Source: Cryptomeria japonica (Eukaryota; Streptophyta; Pinopsida; Cupressales; Cupressaceae). Taken from it: a stretch of 64,000 nt of DNA. The position numbers and the translations under genes are program-made. Positions 34,186 through 44,514 of this stretch are shown here, piece by piece. The stretch lies in NCBI RefSeq assembly GCF_030272615.1, contig NC_081414.1:908615009-908679008 (forward strand), read 5' to 3'. The notes below the pieces were generated by a model, which saw only the letters and a list, made by a program, of their open reading frames with translations, did not search any database and had not been told where the DNA came from. Each line of letters begins with the position of its first letter. Position 1 is the first letter of the stretch.

Positions 34186-34708
34186 TTACTTGACTTTATG
34201 AAGGGGAAGCACCCCTAATTCACCTCTCAAATAGGTAAATGTAGTCTTCAGTAAGGGCTTAGTGAATTTATTTGCTAGCTGCTCCTTACTGGAAACATGT
34301 TGAAGTACAACCTCCTTATTCTGAACTTTCTCTCTCAAGAAGTGATATTTAAGCTTAATGTGCTTTGTTCTAGCATGCAATACCGAATTCTTAGAAATAT
34401 TTATTGCACTTGTGTTATCATACAATATATTCACCAGTTCAGATACAGGTACTTTGAAACCTTCCAATACATGTTTCATCTAGATTGCTTGAGTGTTGTT
34501 CATAAATGCTGCCACATATTCTACTTCAGCTGTATACTAAGAAATACAACTTTTCTTCTTACTCATCCATGAAACTAGTCTTCCACCAAGAAAGAATGCT
34601 CCACTAGTTGTACTCTTCTGTTCGTCCACATTACCCACCCAATCGACATTGGTATATACTTTGAGGTTATAATCACCATTATATGGATACCACAATCCAT
34701 AGTCAATT
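34186..34708 (-). pseudogene. E10 RNase H, C-terminal part
   Basis: The minus strand reads IDYGLWYPYNGDYN, YTNVDWVGNVDEQKST (the usual TDA is TNV, so the first acidic residue is Asn), GAFFLGGRLVSWMSKK, YTAEVEYVAA, LYDNTSAINISKN, KHIKLKYHFLRE, LANKFTKPL and LGVLPLHKVK. Stops follow KKSCIS and the NNTQAI motif. The upstream half is at 62207. Confidence 0.85.
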
Positions 34709-34713
34709 GTTCC

Positions 34714-35724
34714 TGTCATGCTTTGTGAAGTGTACCTGTACCTGCAACCACAAAGCACTCAATAAATCATTATAAGCAATGGTTAGTAAATTGAATCAAT
34801 GAAATAAAAACCATAGCTAATCGACTTATTGCCTCCTAGTAAATGCGAGTATGAAAAATGCTCTCAAATCTGATTATGCATATTCCAGTGACTTGACTAC
34901 ACTTAGATGGAGGATTTGAATGATGCAAATGCATGATCTTAGCAAGAATAGCATGATTAAGCTACATGAATGACTGATCTAGCATTATTAAGCTAAGATT
35001 TAAGCTAAAATGAGCATGATAACATTGCTAAAGATGATAAGCTATAAGCTAGATGCCTATAGTAACAATGCAAATGATGAATCAAAATGATATGAATTGG
35101 GACCCTTTGTGCTCCAAAATGAGGTCTATTTATAGAATTTTCCAAGGCTAAGGGTGATGTGGCAAGAATCAATGGTCAAGATTGATATGAAGATATCAAT
35201 GGTTAAATTAGAGGAGGATGGGAAATGGGGTTGGATTAAAGGGAACATCCATCATCTCTATGGTGACAAGTGTCAAGAGGCTTCTAAAAGAGTTTAGATG
35301 AAAGGGAACACTTAGTGACAAGTGTCACAAGGTTCTAGAAGATGTTGGATGAAAGGGGACATGGTGGTAGGTAGAATGGGTTAGGTTTAGGAATGGTTAG
35401 GTTTAGGAGTGGTAGAAGTTAGGAGAATTTGAATTTAAAAATTCAAATAATAGGAAAAGGATAATTAATCTCAACAACTCATTGATTTGATTTGTTTTAA
35501 TTAATTAAGGGATTAGAAGAAATTATTTTGGTGAAGGGAATTAATTAGTTAAAGGAGATGAAATGAAATGAACCTATTTAATAAATCCGTAGATTTATTA
35601 ATAAGTAGATGAATGAGAGATTTAATCAAATTGCTTAGTGAATTCAATTAAATTGGGAAGGAGAGATTAATTAAATAATTGCTTATTTAATTAATTATCT
35701 TCAGACCATTTTTAGGTGTATACA
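34714..35724 (-). repeat. 3' LTR of E11 (1011 bp)
   Basis: Plus strand TGTCATGC to TGTATACA. A TATA box (minus CTATAAATAG, 35126-35135) marks the promoter. The U3 part (35455-35705) is A/T-rich with perfect inverted repeats: TTAATAAATC/GATTTATTAA with loop CGTA, and ATTAATTAAATAA/TTATTTAATTAAT with loop TTGC. No gene. Confidence 0.92.
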
Positions 35725-37642
35725 TTTTGCCCCTCTTTGAAGCGAGGTGTGATGACGCATTGATTCAAAGAATAATCTCATTTTGGTGCTGATATTGATT
35801 TGATAGGATGTCCTAGCTCTTGATTGCTAAATTCCAGTATGATGATGCTCCCTCGAGAGATTAATTGAGATAATTGATTTTTGGAGTTTTGCAAGATTGA
35901 TATCCCGATAGATTTGATTTGATTTTTGCAACTGTGGTTTGATGAAAGTGCAAGTTCTTCGATTAGTTTCATTGCTTAAATTGTTAAGATTGAAAAATCT
36001 TGATTGATTAGATTCAGTCTGGTTTCAGGAAGGACACCTCCTGTATAAGACAATGATGATCAAAGCGTTTGGTTTCAGGAAAGATTCATCATGTATAAGA
36101 CATGATCAGAACGTTTGGTTTCAGGAAGGATACATCTTGTATAAGACATGAATCAGAATCGGATCATCTAGTTTCAAGAAGGATACATCCTGTATAAGAT
36201 GTGATAGAATTGATTAGGTTTGATTGATTGAATTGATTTGATAAGGTTGATTAGATAAAGAACTGACATTTTGTTGATATCAAGATGCTAAAATATTTGG
36301 ATATGCTGATTGTTGACTCTGTTGAGAGAGATAACATAAGAATTTTTGCTGGGTCGATCATATCATGAGAGATATGAGTCGTCATTCTGATTGTGCATAC
36401 ACCTGTGATGATACTTTGATGATTCCTACGATAGATTTAACCTTGGGTAAAAGGAGCTTGTAGGATCCCATGCAAGAATGAAATGCAAGCTAGAATGCAA
36501 ATGAAAATGCAACAGAATGCAAAGCTATGACCGGACCAGTCACTGGATTATTTTGTGTTTTTGCCATCAATGAGCTTTTGAAATGTGGGAAGTGAGTGCA
36601 AACATCGATGGTATAATTAAACCATGATGACCTGAGCATTACTTTCCTGGATTTTGATATAGCAAGTTAACACAAGCATCGAGGTATAATTGAACCGAGA
36701 TGACCTGAGTTTTGTTTGCGTAAAACAAGCAGTATTAATCATTTTAATATGCAAATTGGAAATGTCTTCAATGATACTTCGATGATCATGTCCCGAGAAA
36801 AAATTGCACATATTAACGATTAATTTTTAGACAGCAGACAAGAAAAATAACATGTTTCTTCCTTTTTCCTCTAGTCAATGACATCTTGGAGTCACTTAGA
36901 AATCATGATAGCGAAAAGCAATATAGAAAAGTTGACCAATCATGTTACAATCATTATCCAAAAAGATATTATACATTGAAAAGTGTGTGATGTGCTTAGA
37001 TTGATTTTGTGATAGCTTGATAGTTGATAGTTTGATCTTGTGTTCAATGTTTGATGTGTCTTAGTTGTTGCTTGATAAGAATTGTCTAACTGTTTGTTCT
37101 ACTTGTTTGATTAAGCTCAAAATGATCAAGGTTTTTCCCCTAGCTAAGTGCAAGATTTTGCCCCAAGCTTAGAAACAAAGTTGTTATGATATATCCAATG
37201 ATCCAAACCATGGAAAGAAGCCACCTAGGATGTTTGCGTATGTATAAAGGCTTAGGATGGTCAACGTTGATGGAAAAATGAATGCATGAACTAATAGATG
37301 GAAGAGATAGCAGATAGATAGCGCCTATTTGCCAGGTTTTCACCATCTATTTTTATTGCACTTTTTCTGATATTTGATTTTTAAATTTTTTTTTTTTCTA
37401 TTTTTCCCTTTTTTTGATTTTTTTTTAATTTTTCACTATTTTTGATTTTTTCTGCTTTTTCAGACATAGAATTTCTTCAGGTGCATACTATTGATAGGTT
37501 CCTTGAGTTGATCTCCATCTTGTGTTGATAGTTGATCTCCATCTTGTGTTGATAGATGATATGCTCTTGATCCAAATACTACTGTGACCAGAAACAGACC
37601 TAACCAGTTTGGTTCAAACTTTCCTTTCTTTTCTCGATCTGC
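35725..37642 (-). other. 3' region of E11: polypurine tract, stem-loop, tandem repeats
   Basis: The polypurine tract (minus CAAAGAGGGGCAAAA, 35725-35739) adjoins the LTR. A stem-loop-like pair lies next to it, then the ATGCTCCCTCGAGAGATT phrase shared with E12 and E5. At 36020-36206 four ~45-55-bp units begin TGGTTTCAGGAAGGA and end TGTATAAGACA. A T-rich tract (37380-37450) follows the conserved GCCTATTTGCCAGGTTTTCACC. No ORF of note; unlike E12 it has no antisense gene. Confidence 0.75.
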
Positions 37643-38600
37643 CTAGTTGCGTGGATTTTCTTTTAGCACTAGTTCTCCAACTTGAAAGATTCTTGGTTTA
37701 ACCTTATGATTATTGCTCTGACACATTCTTTGCTGATATAGCTTTAGATGATCAAAGGCATTTTGTCTGTGTTCATGGATCAGTTCTAACTCTTGTAGTC
37801 TAGATACTCTTTTTTCTTCATCTGGGATGAGACCTTTTAGTGATACACGTAGAGAGGGTATCTCTACTTTGATTGGCAATATGGCTTATGATCCATATAT
37901 AAGAGAGAAAGGTGTGGCACCTGTCGGTGTGCGGATACTGGTGCGGTAGGCCCATAGAGCAGGGTTTAGTTGAATATGCCAATCTTTCCCAGCATCGTTC
38001 ACTATCTTTTTAAGAATTTTCAGGATAGTTTTGTTAGATGCTTATGCCTGCCCATTTCCTTGTGGATAATATGGTGTGGAGAATCTATGCTGGATTTTGA
38101 ACTTCTCGCATAGCTCTTGTACATCTTGATTCTTGAATGGTCGCCCATTATCAGTGATAATGGTCATTGGTATTCCATAACGACAGATGATATAATTCAA
38201 GATAAATGCAACAATTTGTTTTCCTGTGATGTTTATGAGAGGTACAACTTCGATCCATTTTGTAAAATATTCAGTAGCGAAAAAAATGAATTTGTGTCCA
38301 TTAGAAGAGGAAGGATTTATCTTTCCTACTAGATCAAGTCCCCATTGGCAAAAAGGCCAAGATGTTGCTAAAGCATGTAGTTCTTGTGCTGGTCCATGGA
38401 TCAAATTCCCATGGATCGGACATTGTTTGCATGTTCTTGCTATCTTAAAATAATCTCATTCCATAGTCAGCCAATAGTAGCCCAAGCATATGAGTTTTTT
38501 CGAAAGGGTAAGACCACTTGAATGAGTGCCACAAATGTCATTATGGACTTCATGTAAGGCCTTCTCAGATTCTTCTTGTTCGAGACATCTTAAGAGAGTA
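37643..38600 (-). pseudogene. E11 integrase
   Basis: Minus strand: zinc-binding end CKQCPIHG, then PFCQWGLDLVGKI (first Asp), HKFIFFATEYFTKWIE, YGIPMTIITDNGRPF (second Asp) and STPYYPQGNGQA. The next codon, the catalytic Glu in E12, is a stop (TAA, about 38042-38044). It continues SNKTILKILKK, WAYRTSIRTPTGATPFSL, then RLQELELIHEHRQNAF and VGELVLKENPRN. A frameshift lies near 38405-38615. Confidence 0.86.
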
Positions 38601-39420
38601 CCGTCTAGACCTCATTTATGCAGGGTATCTGCGACGAGAGTATAATGGGAGGATTGGAAAATAAAGTTTCTCTTTTGGTTTTTTTGATAAGTCAGGAGGT
38701 AAGATATTATCTTTCAAGTATGTGTAAGTTTGGCCATAGCATGAGGAATAATGTCCAATAAGTTGACAGATGGTTTGGGAATCAGGACAATTATAGGCAA
38801 GATGAAACAACTCTTCAACCAGGAATTCATAACGTTGTTGATTTTCTTGTGTCTGCAATAGAGAGGCAAGTGTAGCCATGGCATCTGTTGCTTTGTTATC
38901 ATTTCTTGGAATCTATTCAAAAGTTATTTCTACAAAGTACTTCTTGATATCATCCACTATCTTTTTGTAAGGCATGATTTTGTCATCTTTGGTTTGATAG
39001 TCATCATTGATTTGATTAATGACAAGCTGAGAGTCTCCAAAGACTTGAAGTTGTTTAATATTCCATTCTACAACCATTTTGATAAATAGAATCCTTGCTT
39101 CTGATTTATGTTGTGTTCCTTTATTGATGCTTTCTCTTGATCCATGTTGTGTTCCATTATTGATGCTTGCTCTTGATCCATGATGTGTTCCATTATTGAT
39201 GTCTGCTCCCAGACTGATATCTGGGTGTTGTATTGTAAGATATGGATCGAAACCTGGAACAACTGTATATGAATAGGTAAAATTGACTTGCCATCTTTTG
39301 AATGGTTTCAAGTATTTTTGTCTTGCTAGTTCTGATAGAGAGATTGCTGGATGTAGATCAGTTGTGCCAATGATAGTTGCATCTACTAGTTCTATTAGGA
39401 TAGATGACTTCACTTGATAA
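38601..39420 (-). pseudogene. E11 RNase H fragment, RT deleted, 36-bp repeats at the junction
   Basis: The minus strand reads the pre-RT phrase NFTYSYTVVPGFDPYL. Where E12 then has some 1100 bp of RT and the first RNase H, E11 has three 36-bp direct repeats (39110-39209), each encoding a 12-residue unit like INNGTQHGSRES. It then resumes in the second RNase H at VFGDSQLVINQINDDYQTK and IPRNDNKATDAMATLASL. The frame stays open across the junction. RT is absent. Confidence 0.83.
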
Positions 39421-40611
39421 AATTTTGGTAAGGTGTCAAATCTCCCATCTTCTGGCGCCTCAAGGAGGTTTTCACCATTAGATGTGTCCTTTATTTTTAC
39501 TTTTTCTCAGTCCAATGTTGCCAATAAATGGTTTTCAACATTAGACCTGATATTGTTTTCTTGATTTTCAATTTTGCGACTAGGAGATTTGACACCCACT
39601 TGACCTGAAGATACGTTAGCAGAATCCCTGGTGAAAGTTGTTGCGGGTTTGATTTCATCCAGATACAAGGATATGGCATGGTCATTAGGAAAGGTATCAA
39701 TGTCAGTATGTTCTTCATTTTCCTAGTCCATAGGTTCAGGATAGCTTAAGGGTAAAGGATCTTCAGGCTGAGATGTTTCAAAGATATTAGGGGTCATGAT
39801 AGAGATGTCAGAGCTTTTAGTATGTATTTCGATGTCTAGAATGATACTCTCATCAGAACGACCTCATATAAGAAAATCATGATCATCCTTAGTTAAGTCC
39901 ATGTTAGTCATATGTGACTCTGATTCAAATAGTATAGTTCCTAACGTTTGTTCTACATGCGTGTGAACTACATCGACTCCTATATTTGCTTCTTCATCCC
40001 TCTCAATTTGAAGTTGCTCTTGTTTGTTTTTCCATGATAACAAATATTCTCCATTCCCTCGATCTTTTAGCTGCATTTGTTCTTCCATGTTTGACAAAAT
40101 TGATGCAAATGATTGTTCCTTAGATTGTGTGCTTGAAGCTGCTACCTCTTTGTTGTGTGAAACAATGACCTCTTGAGCCGATTTCAGATTATTACAACAC
40201 TACAATGGATTTGAGACTGCTGATATTGTGATTTCTTGTCCATTGTATGGAAATTTTAAGCATTGATGACCTGTTGATGATATAGCTTGCATATCTTGTA
40301 TCCATGGTCTCCCCAAGAGTCTGTTGTATGGTAGGTCCAATTCTATAACTTGGCATGTTGTGTCTTGTTGCAAGGGTTCCACTCTGATAGGTAATATCAC
40401 CATTCCTTTAGATGAATGCTCTTCTTCATTATGTGCTTTGATTTTTATCCTTTTCTGGGGATCAACTGCATCTTCTGAATATCCTAGAGCATGGACAATA
40501 TTCATAGAGAAAATGTTCAAGCTAGCTCCCCCATCCACCAGGACACGTTTAACAAGTGTTCTATGAATGAGGACTTCAATTTGCAAGGAAGCGCTATGGG
40601 GATTTTGTAAT
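39421..40611 (-). pseudogene. E11 protease and protease-RT linker
   Basis: After the E12 junction the minus strand reads NPHSASLQIEVLIH and the protease motif RVLVDGGASLNIF with Asp-Gly-Gly intact. Then DLPYNRLLGRPWI (flap and C-terminal motif) and CLKFPYNGQEITI. An acidic linker follows, with stops at 40200, about 39862 and 39725. No G-patch-like segment was recognised, unlike E12. Confidence 0.85.
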
Positions 40612-41389
40612 TGTATACATATGGTGAAAATGGATAACAATAATAACGATATTGAAAGGCTAAATGAATTCAACCACAAAACCCTAGCCTAACAACAACA
40701 AAGATCCACCATAACATATGAAGATTACCTAAGACAATGCAAATCAAATGAAATCACAAAGATTATACCATCACGTCCAATAGGGTTTTGATCTCCATTC
40801 TTCCTATCTCCATTGATCTTGCTTGATATATTTGCTCTCAGATTTTATGTGTGCACAAGAGCTCAACAAAGAACGGAATGTGGTTGCAAGTAGGATCGTA
40901 GTGTAGTCAATTGCATAAAATGATTAGGATGAATAGAACAACTAGGGTTTGATAATGAGGGAAGCATCTCCTTATATAGAAGACACAATAAGAAATGGAG
41001 GGATAAGATTGAGAGGTGTAAAAGGAGGTCGGCTAAGATTAGAGGGTAGGTAAAAGAAATAATAAAATAATGAAAGGGGTAGGTAGTGTATGAATTAAGA
41101 GATGAATGACATGTGTCATGGGTAGAAAAGGTTAATGAATTAATTAAATAAATAAAGATTTATTTAATTAATAGAAGAAGTGGGATCAATTAAATAAATA
41201 AGATATTTATTTAATTTAGAAAAAGGATAATTTAAATAAATAAATGTATTTATTTAAATGAGAAATAAGGCTAGAAGAGGATAAATGAATTAATTAAATA
41301 AATAAAGATTTATTTAATTAATAGAAGAATTAAGCTTAGATAATTAAATATATTTATTTAATTAGACTGGACAATTTTGGGTGTCTACA
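40612..41389 (-). repeat. 3' LTR of E12 (778 bp)
   Basis: On the minus strand it begins TGTAGACACCC. U3 (about 41130-41375) holds several consecutive perfect A/T inverted repeats, e.g. TTAATTAAATAAAT/ATTTATTTAATTAA with loop AAAG at 41140-41171. A TATA box (minus TCTATATAAG, 40971-40980) follows. The outer edge near 40612 is uncertain by 4 bp because the two LTRs differ there by a 4-base indel. Confidence 0.93.
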
Positions 41390-41450
41390 TTTTGCCCCTC
41401 TTTGAGACAATGCGGCTTATCGCGTTGTTTCAAAGAAGATAAGATGAACT
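41390..41450 (-). promoter_or_regulatory. polypurine tract of E12 with adjacent stem-loop
   Basis: Minus CAAAGAGGGGCAAAA directly precedes the LTR start. Immediately upstream CTTTGAAACAA and TTGTCTCAAAG can pair (one G-U) around a ~14-base loop (41398-41434). The same tract and stem recur in E5 and, more weakly, in E11. Confidence 0.75.
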
Positions 41451-41634
41451 GATACTGAGTTGCCCCAAGATGGGAATGATATGCCCCCTCGAGAGATTGG
41501 ATGAAAATGTCTAAAAAGATTGTAGACAATCTCTCGATAAGAAAGAGAGGCTAGAATGGACTGACCGGATAAAGTGACAGAGTCACGGGATAAAGAAGAC
41601 TGACTTAGGAAATGAGGGCGAGGGCTAGGGTAGT

Positions 41635-41644
41635 CTATAAGATA
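41635..41644 (+). promoter_or_regulatory. TATA box for the antisense gene of E12
   Basis: CTATAAGATA lies 91-100 bp before the first-exon ATG at 41735, followed by a purine/CA-rich leader-like stretch. Confidence 0.45.
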
Positions 41645-41929
41645 GACCATGGGGGAAAATACATCCTCATTGTCATCTACACATCCACGAGAGCAGATTG
41701 CAGAGAGAGAAAAGAGTAGCAGTAGTCAGCAGCGATGGCCTTCATTCACAAATTCGACTGCGTTCGCTGATTTCAGAGGCCAGCTGAGGCAGGAGAGCTG
41801 GTAAGTACCACCAAACCTCCTCGTACTTCGACGCATTTATTATTGTCATTAATGCATGCTAGGTAGAGAAATAAATGCACTTAGAATAGGGTCCCAAAAA
41901 ATGTCAAAAATGTTTAAGCATGTCTGCGT

Positions 41930-42175
41930 TGGTGCCAAGTGTGTCTATGCTCGCGAGGCACGTTTGCGTTTGAAACCGCATCTGTGCCAAATGCGGCCGC
42001 GTTTGTGATGGTCAGGTGCGTCTGTGCCAAAAAGGCACGTCTGTGTAGCCCAGGTGCATCTGTGCAGAGCATAGGCACGTCTGTGTTGGTCAGGCACGTC
42101 TGTGTTGGTTAGGCACGTTTGTGCAGTCTTTAAGCGCGTTTATGTCAGGTAAGCGCGTTTGTGTTTAAAAAGTGT
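41930..42175 (+). repeat. short repeats GCACGTCTGTG-like in the PMD intron
   Basis: About 13 copies of a 10-12-base core (GGCACGTCTGTG, GCGCGTTTGTG variants) at ~18-24-bp spacing. The core is the reverse complement of the leader repeats at 54225-54410 and 55630-56060 of the same element. Confidence 0.8.
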
Positions 42176-42289
42176 GAAGTTTTATCTTCTAGATCAAATC
42201 GGCAGTTTTGTGATGAACATATGCTGTTGATTGGATAAGCTGTTGAGAGGATACACTCAAGCAGGTCCTCTAGGAAAGACTAGGATAGA

Positions 42290-42550
42290 TCAAGGCACTT
42301 TGTGATGAATAGTGAGTACCAAGATAGAGTACTTTGTGATGAACAAGGAGTACTAAAATATGAGCAGCACTTTGTGATGAACAGGGAGTGCCACACACGT
42401 AGTACCTTGTGATGAACAGGGAGTACCACTAGGATAGAAGCAACACTTTGTGATGAATAGTGAGTGTCACTAGGATAGAATGCCATATGCATGTAGATAA
42501 AAAGTAGCATTTTGTGATAAACAGTGAATGCCACTATGACTGACATGAGT
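42290..42550 (+). repeat. six ~35-60-bp tandem units in the PMD intron
   Basis: CTTTGTGATGAACAGGGAGTACCA and variants (a 24-base core, first 20 shown as CTTTGTGATGAACAGGGAGT) occur six times. The array ends just before the splice acceptor at 42567. Spacing varies with short linkers such as CTAGGATAGAA. Confidence 0.8.
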
Positions 42551-44514
42551 GATTTGCTTGACTGCAGGAGTATTTGCCGATGCTGGAGTCACGGGAGAGA
42601 TTCCCTTCTACTAAGAGGTTGCGACCTGAGTTGACAGCCGAGGAGCGAACTGCTATCAAGGCTATGGGATTGAGACATGTTCTGTATGTGCCTGAGTTTC
42701 AGGTGAACATGGGACTGTTGACTGTGCTGGCGGAGAGATGGCACTCCGAGACATGTACTTTTCATTTGCCAATGGGTGAGATGACAGTCACCCTTGAGGA
42801 TGTATACAGGATTCTGCGGATACCGATCAATGGGGAGCTGATCCCATACGATCGAGATGGAGATAGGGAGGCCCTGAGACGAGTGTTCCAGGACCCAGGA
42901 CTAGAGATGAGGGCTGGACATGTGGTGTGGGATACTATGACAGCTATAGGGCTAGCGCTGCCAGCAATTATAGGAGGAGCGATCAGTGGGTTCCTGTGTC
43001 TGGATAGGGTGACACTAGGGTTAGCTATGGGCTGGGGAGGTGCATTGGAGACACTGGTGACACAACACACTAGATATGCCTGGGGACCGTGTGTGCTAGC
43101 ACACTTGTACTATGAGCTACATCAGTTTGTGTACCACGGATCAGTGGGATTGGGCTGTGGGGTGACATTACTACAGGTGTGGGCTTATGAGCATCTGCCA
43201 GTGATGAGGCCGATACACTTCATAGGCAGGGGTCATGGACGCAGTTTTGTTCACTTGTATGATATGATCACATCACAGCCACAGATTGGAAGGTTGGAGC
43301 ACTGGCGGCGAGTGATAGATGACATTGACATGGTCATATGGAAACCATACCTGGGATGTGAGCAGTGGGAGGATGATGCGGTTGAGCTTCCCTACACTTT
43401 CTGGAGTAGGTACCTGATTGGGCGGATGCCCTATGTGCTGGAGAGGCAGCTAGTGGACAGGGTTGGTAGGCATTTTGGCAGGATCCAGAGGATGCCACGG
43501 GGCTCAGGCATGTATGCACGCACTGTGAGAGATCAGGCATAGTTTGGGCCCTTGTTATCATATGATCAGGCTATTACACAGCTGGTAGGCATGATGCCCT
43601 TACCCTGGGACATGTGGCCAAAGATTGAGGATGTCGGCATAGATGCCGAGTATACAGCATACTGGGCAAAGCATCCATTCCCACGCCTGATGGATCCAGG
43701 AGAACCATTAGATGGGGATGGTGGTGGGGATGATGATGATGGTGGAGGTGATGGGGGCAAAGGCTGACAGAGGAGGAGGGGAGTAGTTGGAGAGAGGAGG
43801 GTTGCACCTCAGAGGGAGGGTGGAGAGGAGAGGCAAGCTCGGGTGGTGAGGGGTCGCGGTGGATTGCCACTATAGGTGCCAGCAACACAGGGTCCCAGAC
43901 AGGTACAGGTACAGGGATAGGGATAGATACAGGGACAAGTACCAGTACAAGCACCAGTACAGGTACAAGCACAGGCACAAGGGCAGGCACCCATACATGG
44001 GGAGCCACAAGAAGAGGCGGAGGGGGCTGATGCAGAGGAGGATGAGCTGATAGAGCTGAGGGAGATCTACTAGGGACAGGCAGATGAGATCCAAGAGTTG
44101 GAGAGGGAGAGGGATTGACTTAGGAGGAGGCTCAGAGATACTGAGTGGGAGCGGGATCAGGCTATTCAGTGTTGTACAGAGGCTGAGACAACACTGAGGG
44201 CTGGGAGACAGGCAACAGAGGACACAGGGGCTGGATATGCTTATGTCTTGTGGGTAGGGGAGGAGATTGCCTACTGGCGGGATCTCTATTATGGTGCAGT
44301 GCCAGTGGATCAACGGGCGAGGAGTTTCCATAGATCGTCGCGTACAGCGACAGTTACGGGAGGGAGCCGGAGGAGACAGGCATCGAGTGGTGGGGTTATG
44401 GGTCCTCCACCACCACCAGATAGAGGGGACAGGAGGGATGATCCTGGGGCGGGTCCTTCAGGGGCTCAGATTCCATCGAGGCTAGGCAGCTCCGAGGGAG
44501 GGAGTTCATCATAA

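Larger units (their letters stand above)
41735..44514 (+). pseudogene. antisense plant-mobile-domain (PMD) gene of E12, two exons
   Basis: Exon 1 41735-41800 (ATG, 22 codons), intron 41801-42567 with donor CTG|GTAAGTA and acceptor CTGCAG|GAG in phase 0, exon 2 42568-44514 (649 codons, TAA). Exon 2 opens with the aminotransferase-like plant mobile domain of about 320 residues: LTVLAERWHSETCTFHLP, GEMTVTLEDVYRILRIPI, HLYYELH and WAYEHLPVMRP. After it come a Gly/Asp-rich hinge, a Val/Gln-rich repeat and a charged coiled coil (ELREIY to RRRLRDTEWERDQ). Extra antisense ORFs, some with PMD, are known in Tat elements from memory; the function is unknown. Stops: TGA 41768; TAG 43540, 43873, 43918, 43924, 44071; TGA 43765, 44116. 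The PMD part is intact, and most stops fit C-to-T or G-to-A change. Confidence 0.8.

Noticed and set aside
41635..41800. Exon 1 as chance ATG
   Set aside because: Considered, but the phase-0 junction, strong donor and acceptor and upstream TATA together favour a real exon; kept with moderate confidence.
43574..44331. Minus-strand frames of 144 and 153 codons rich in Pro, Val, Cys or Ser
   Set aside because: They are antisense shadows of the Gly/Asp and Val/Gln-rich part of the PMD gene.
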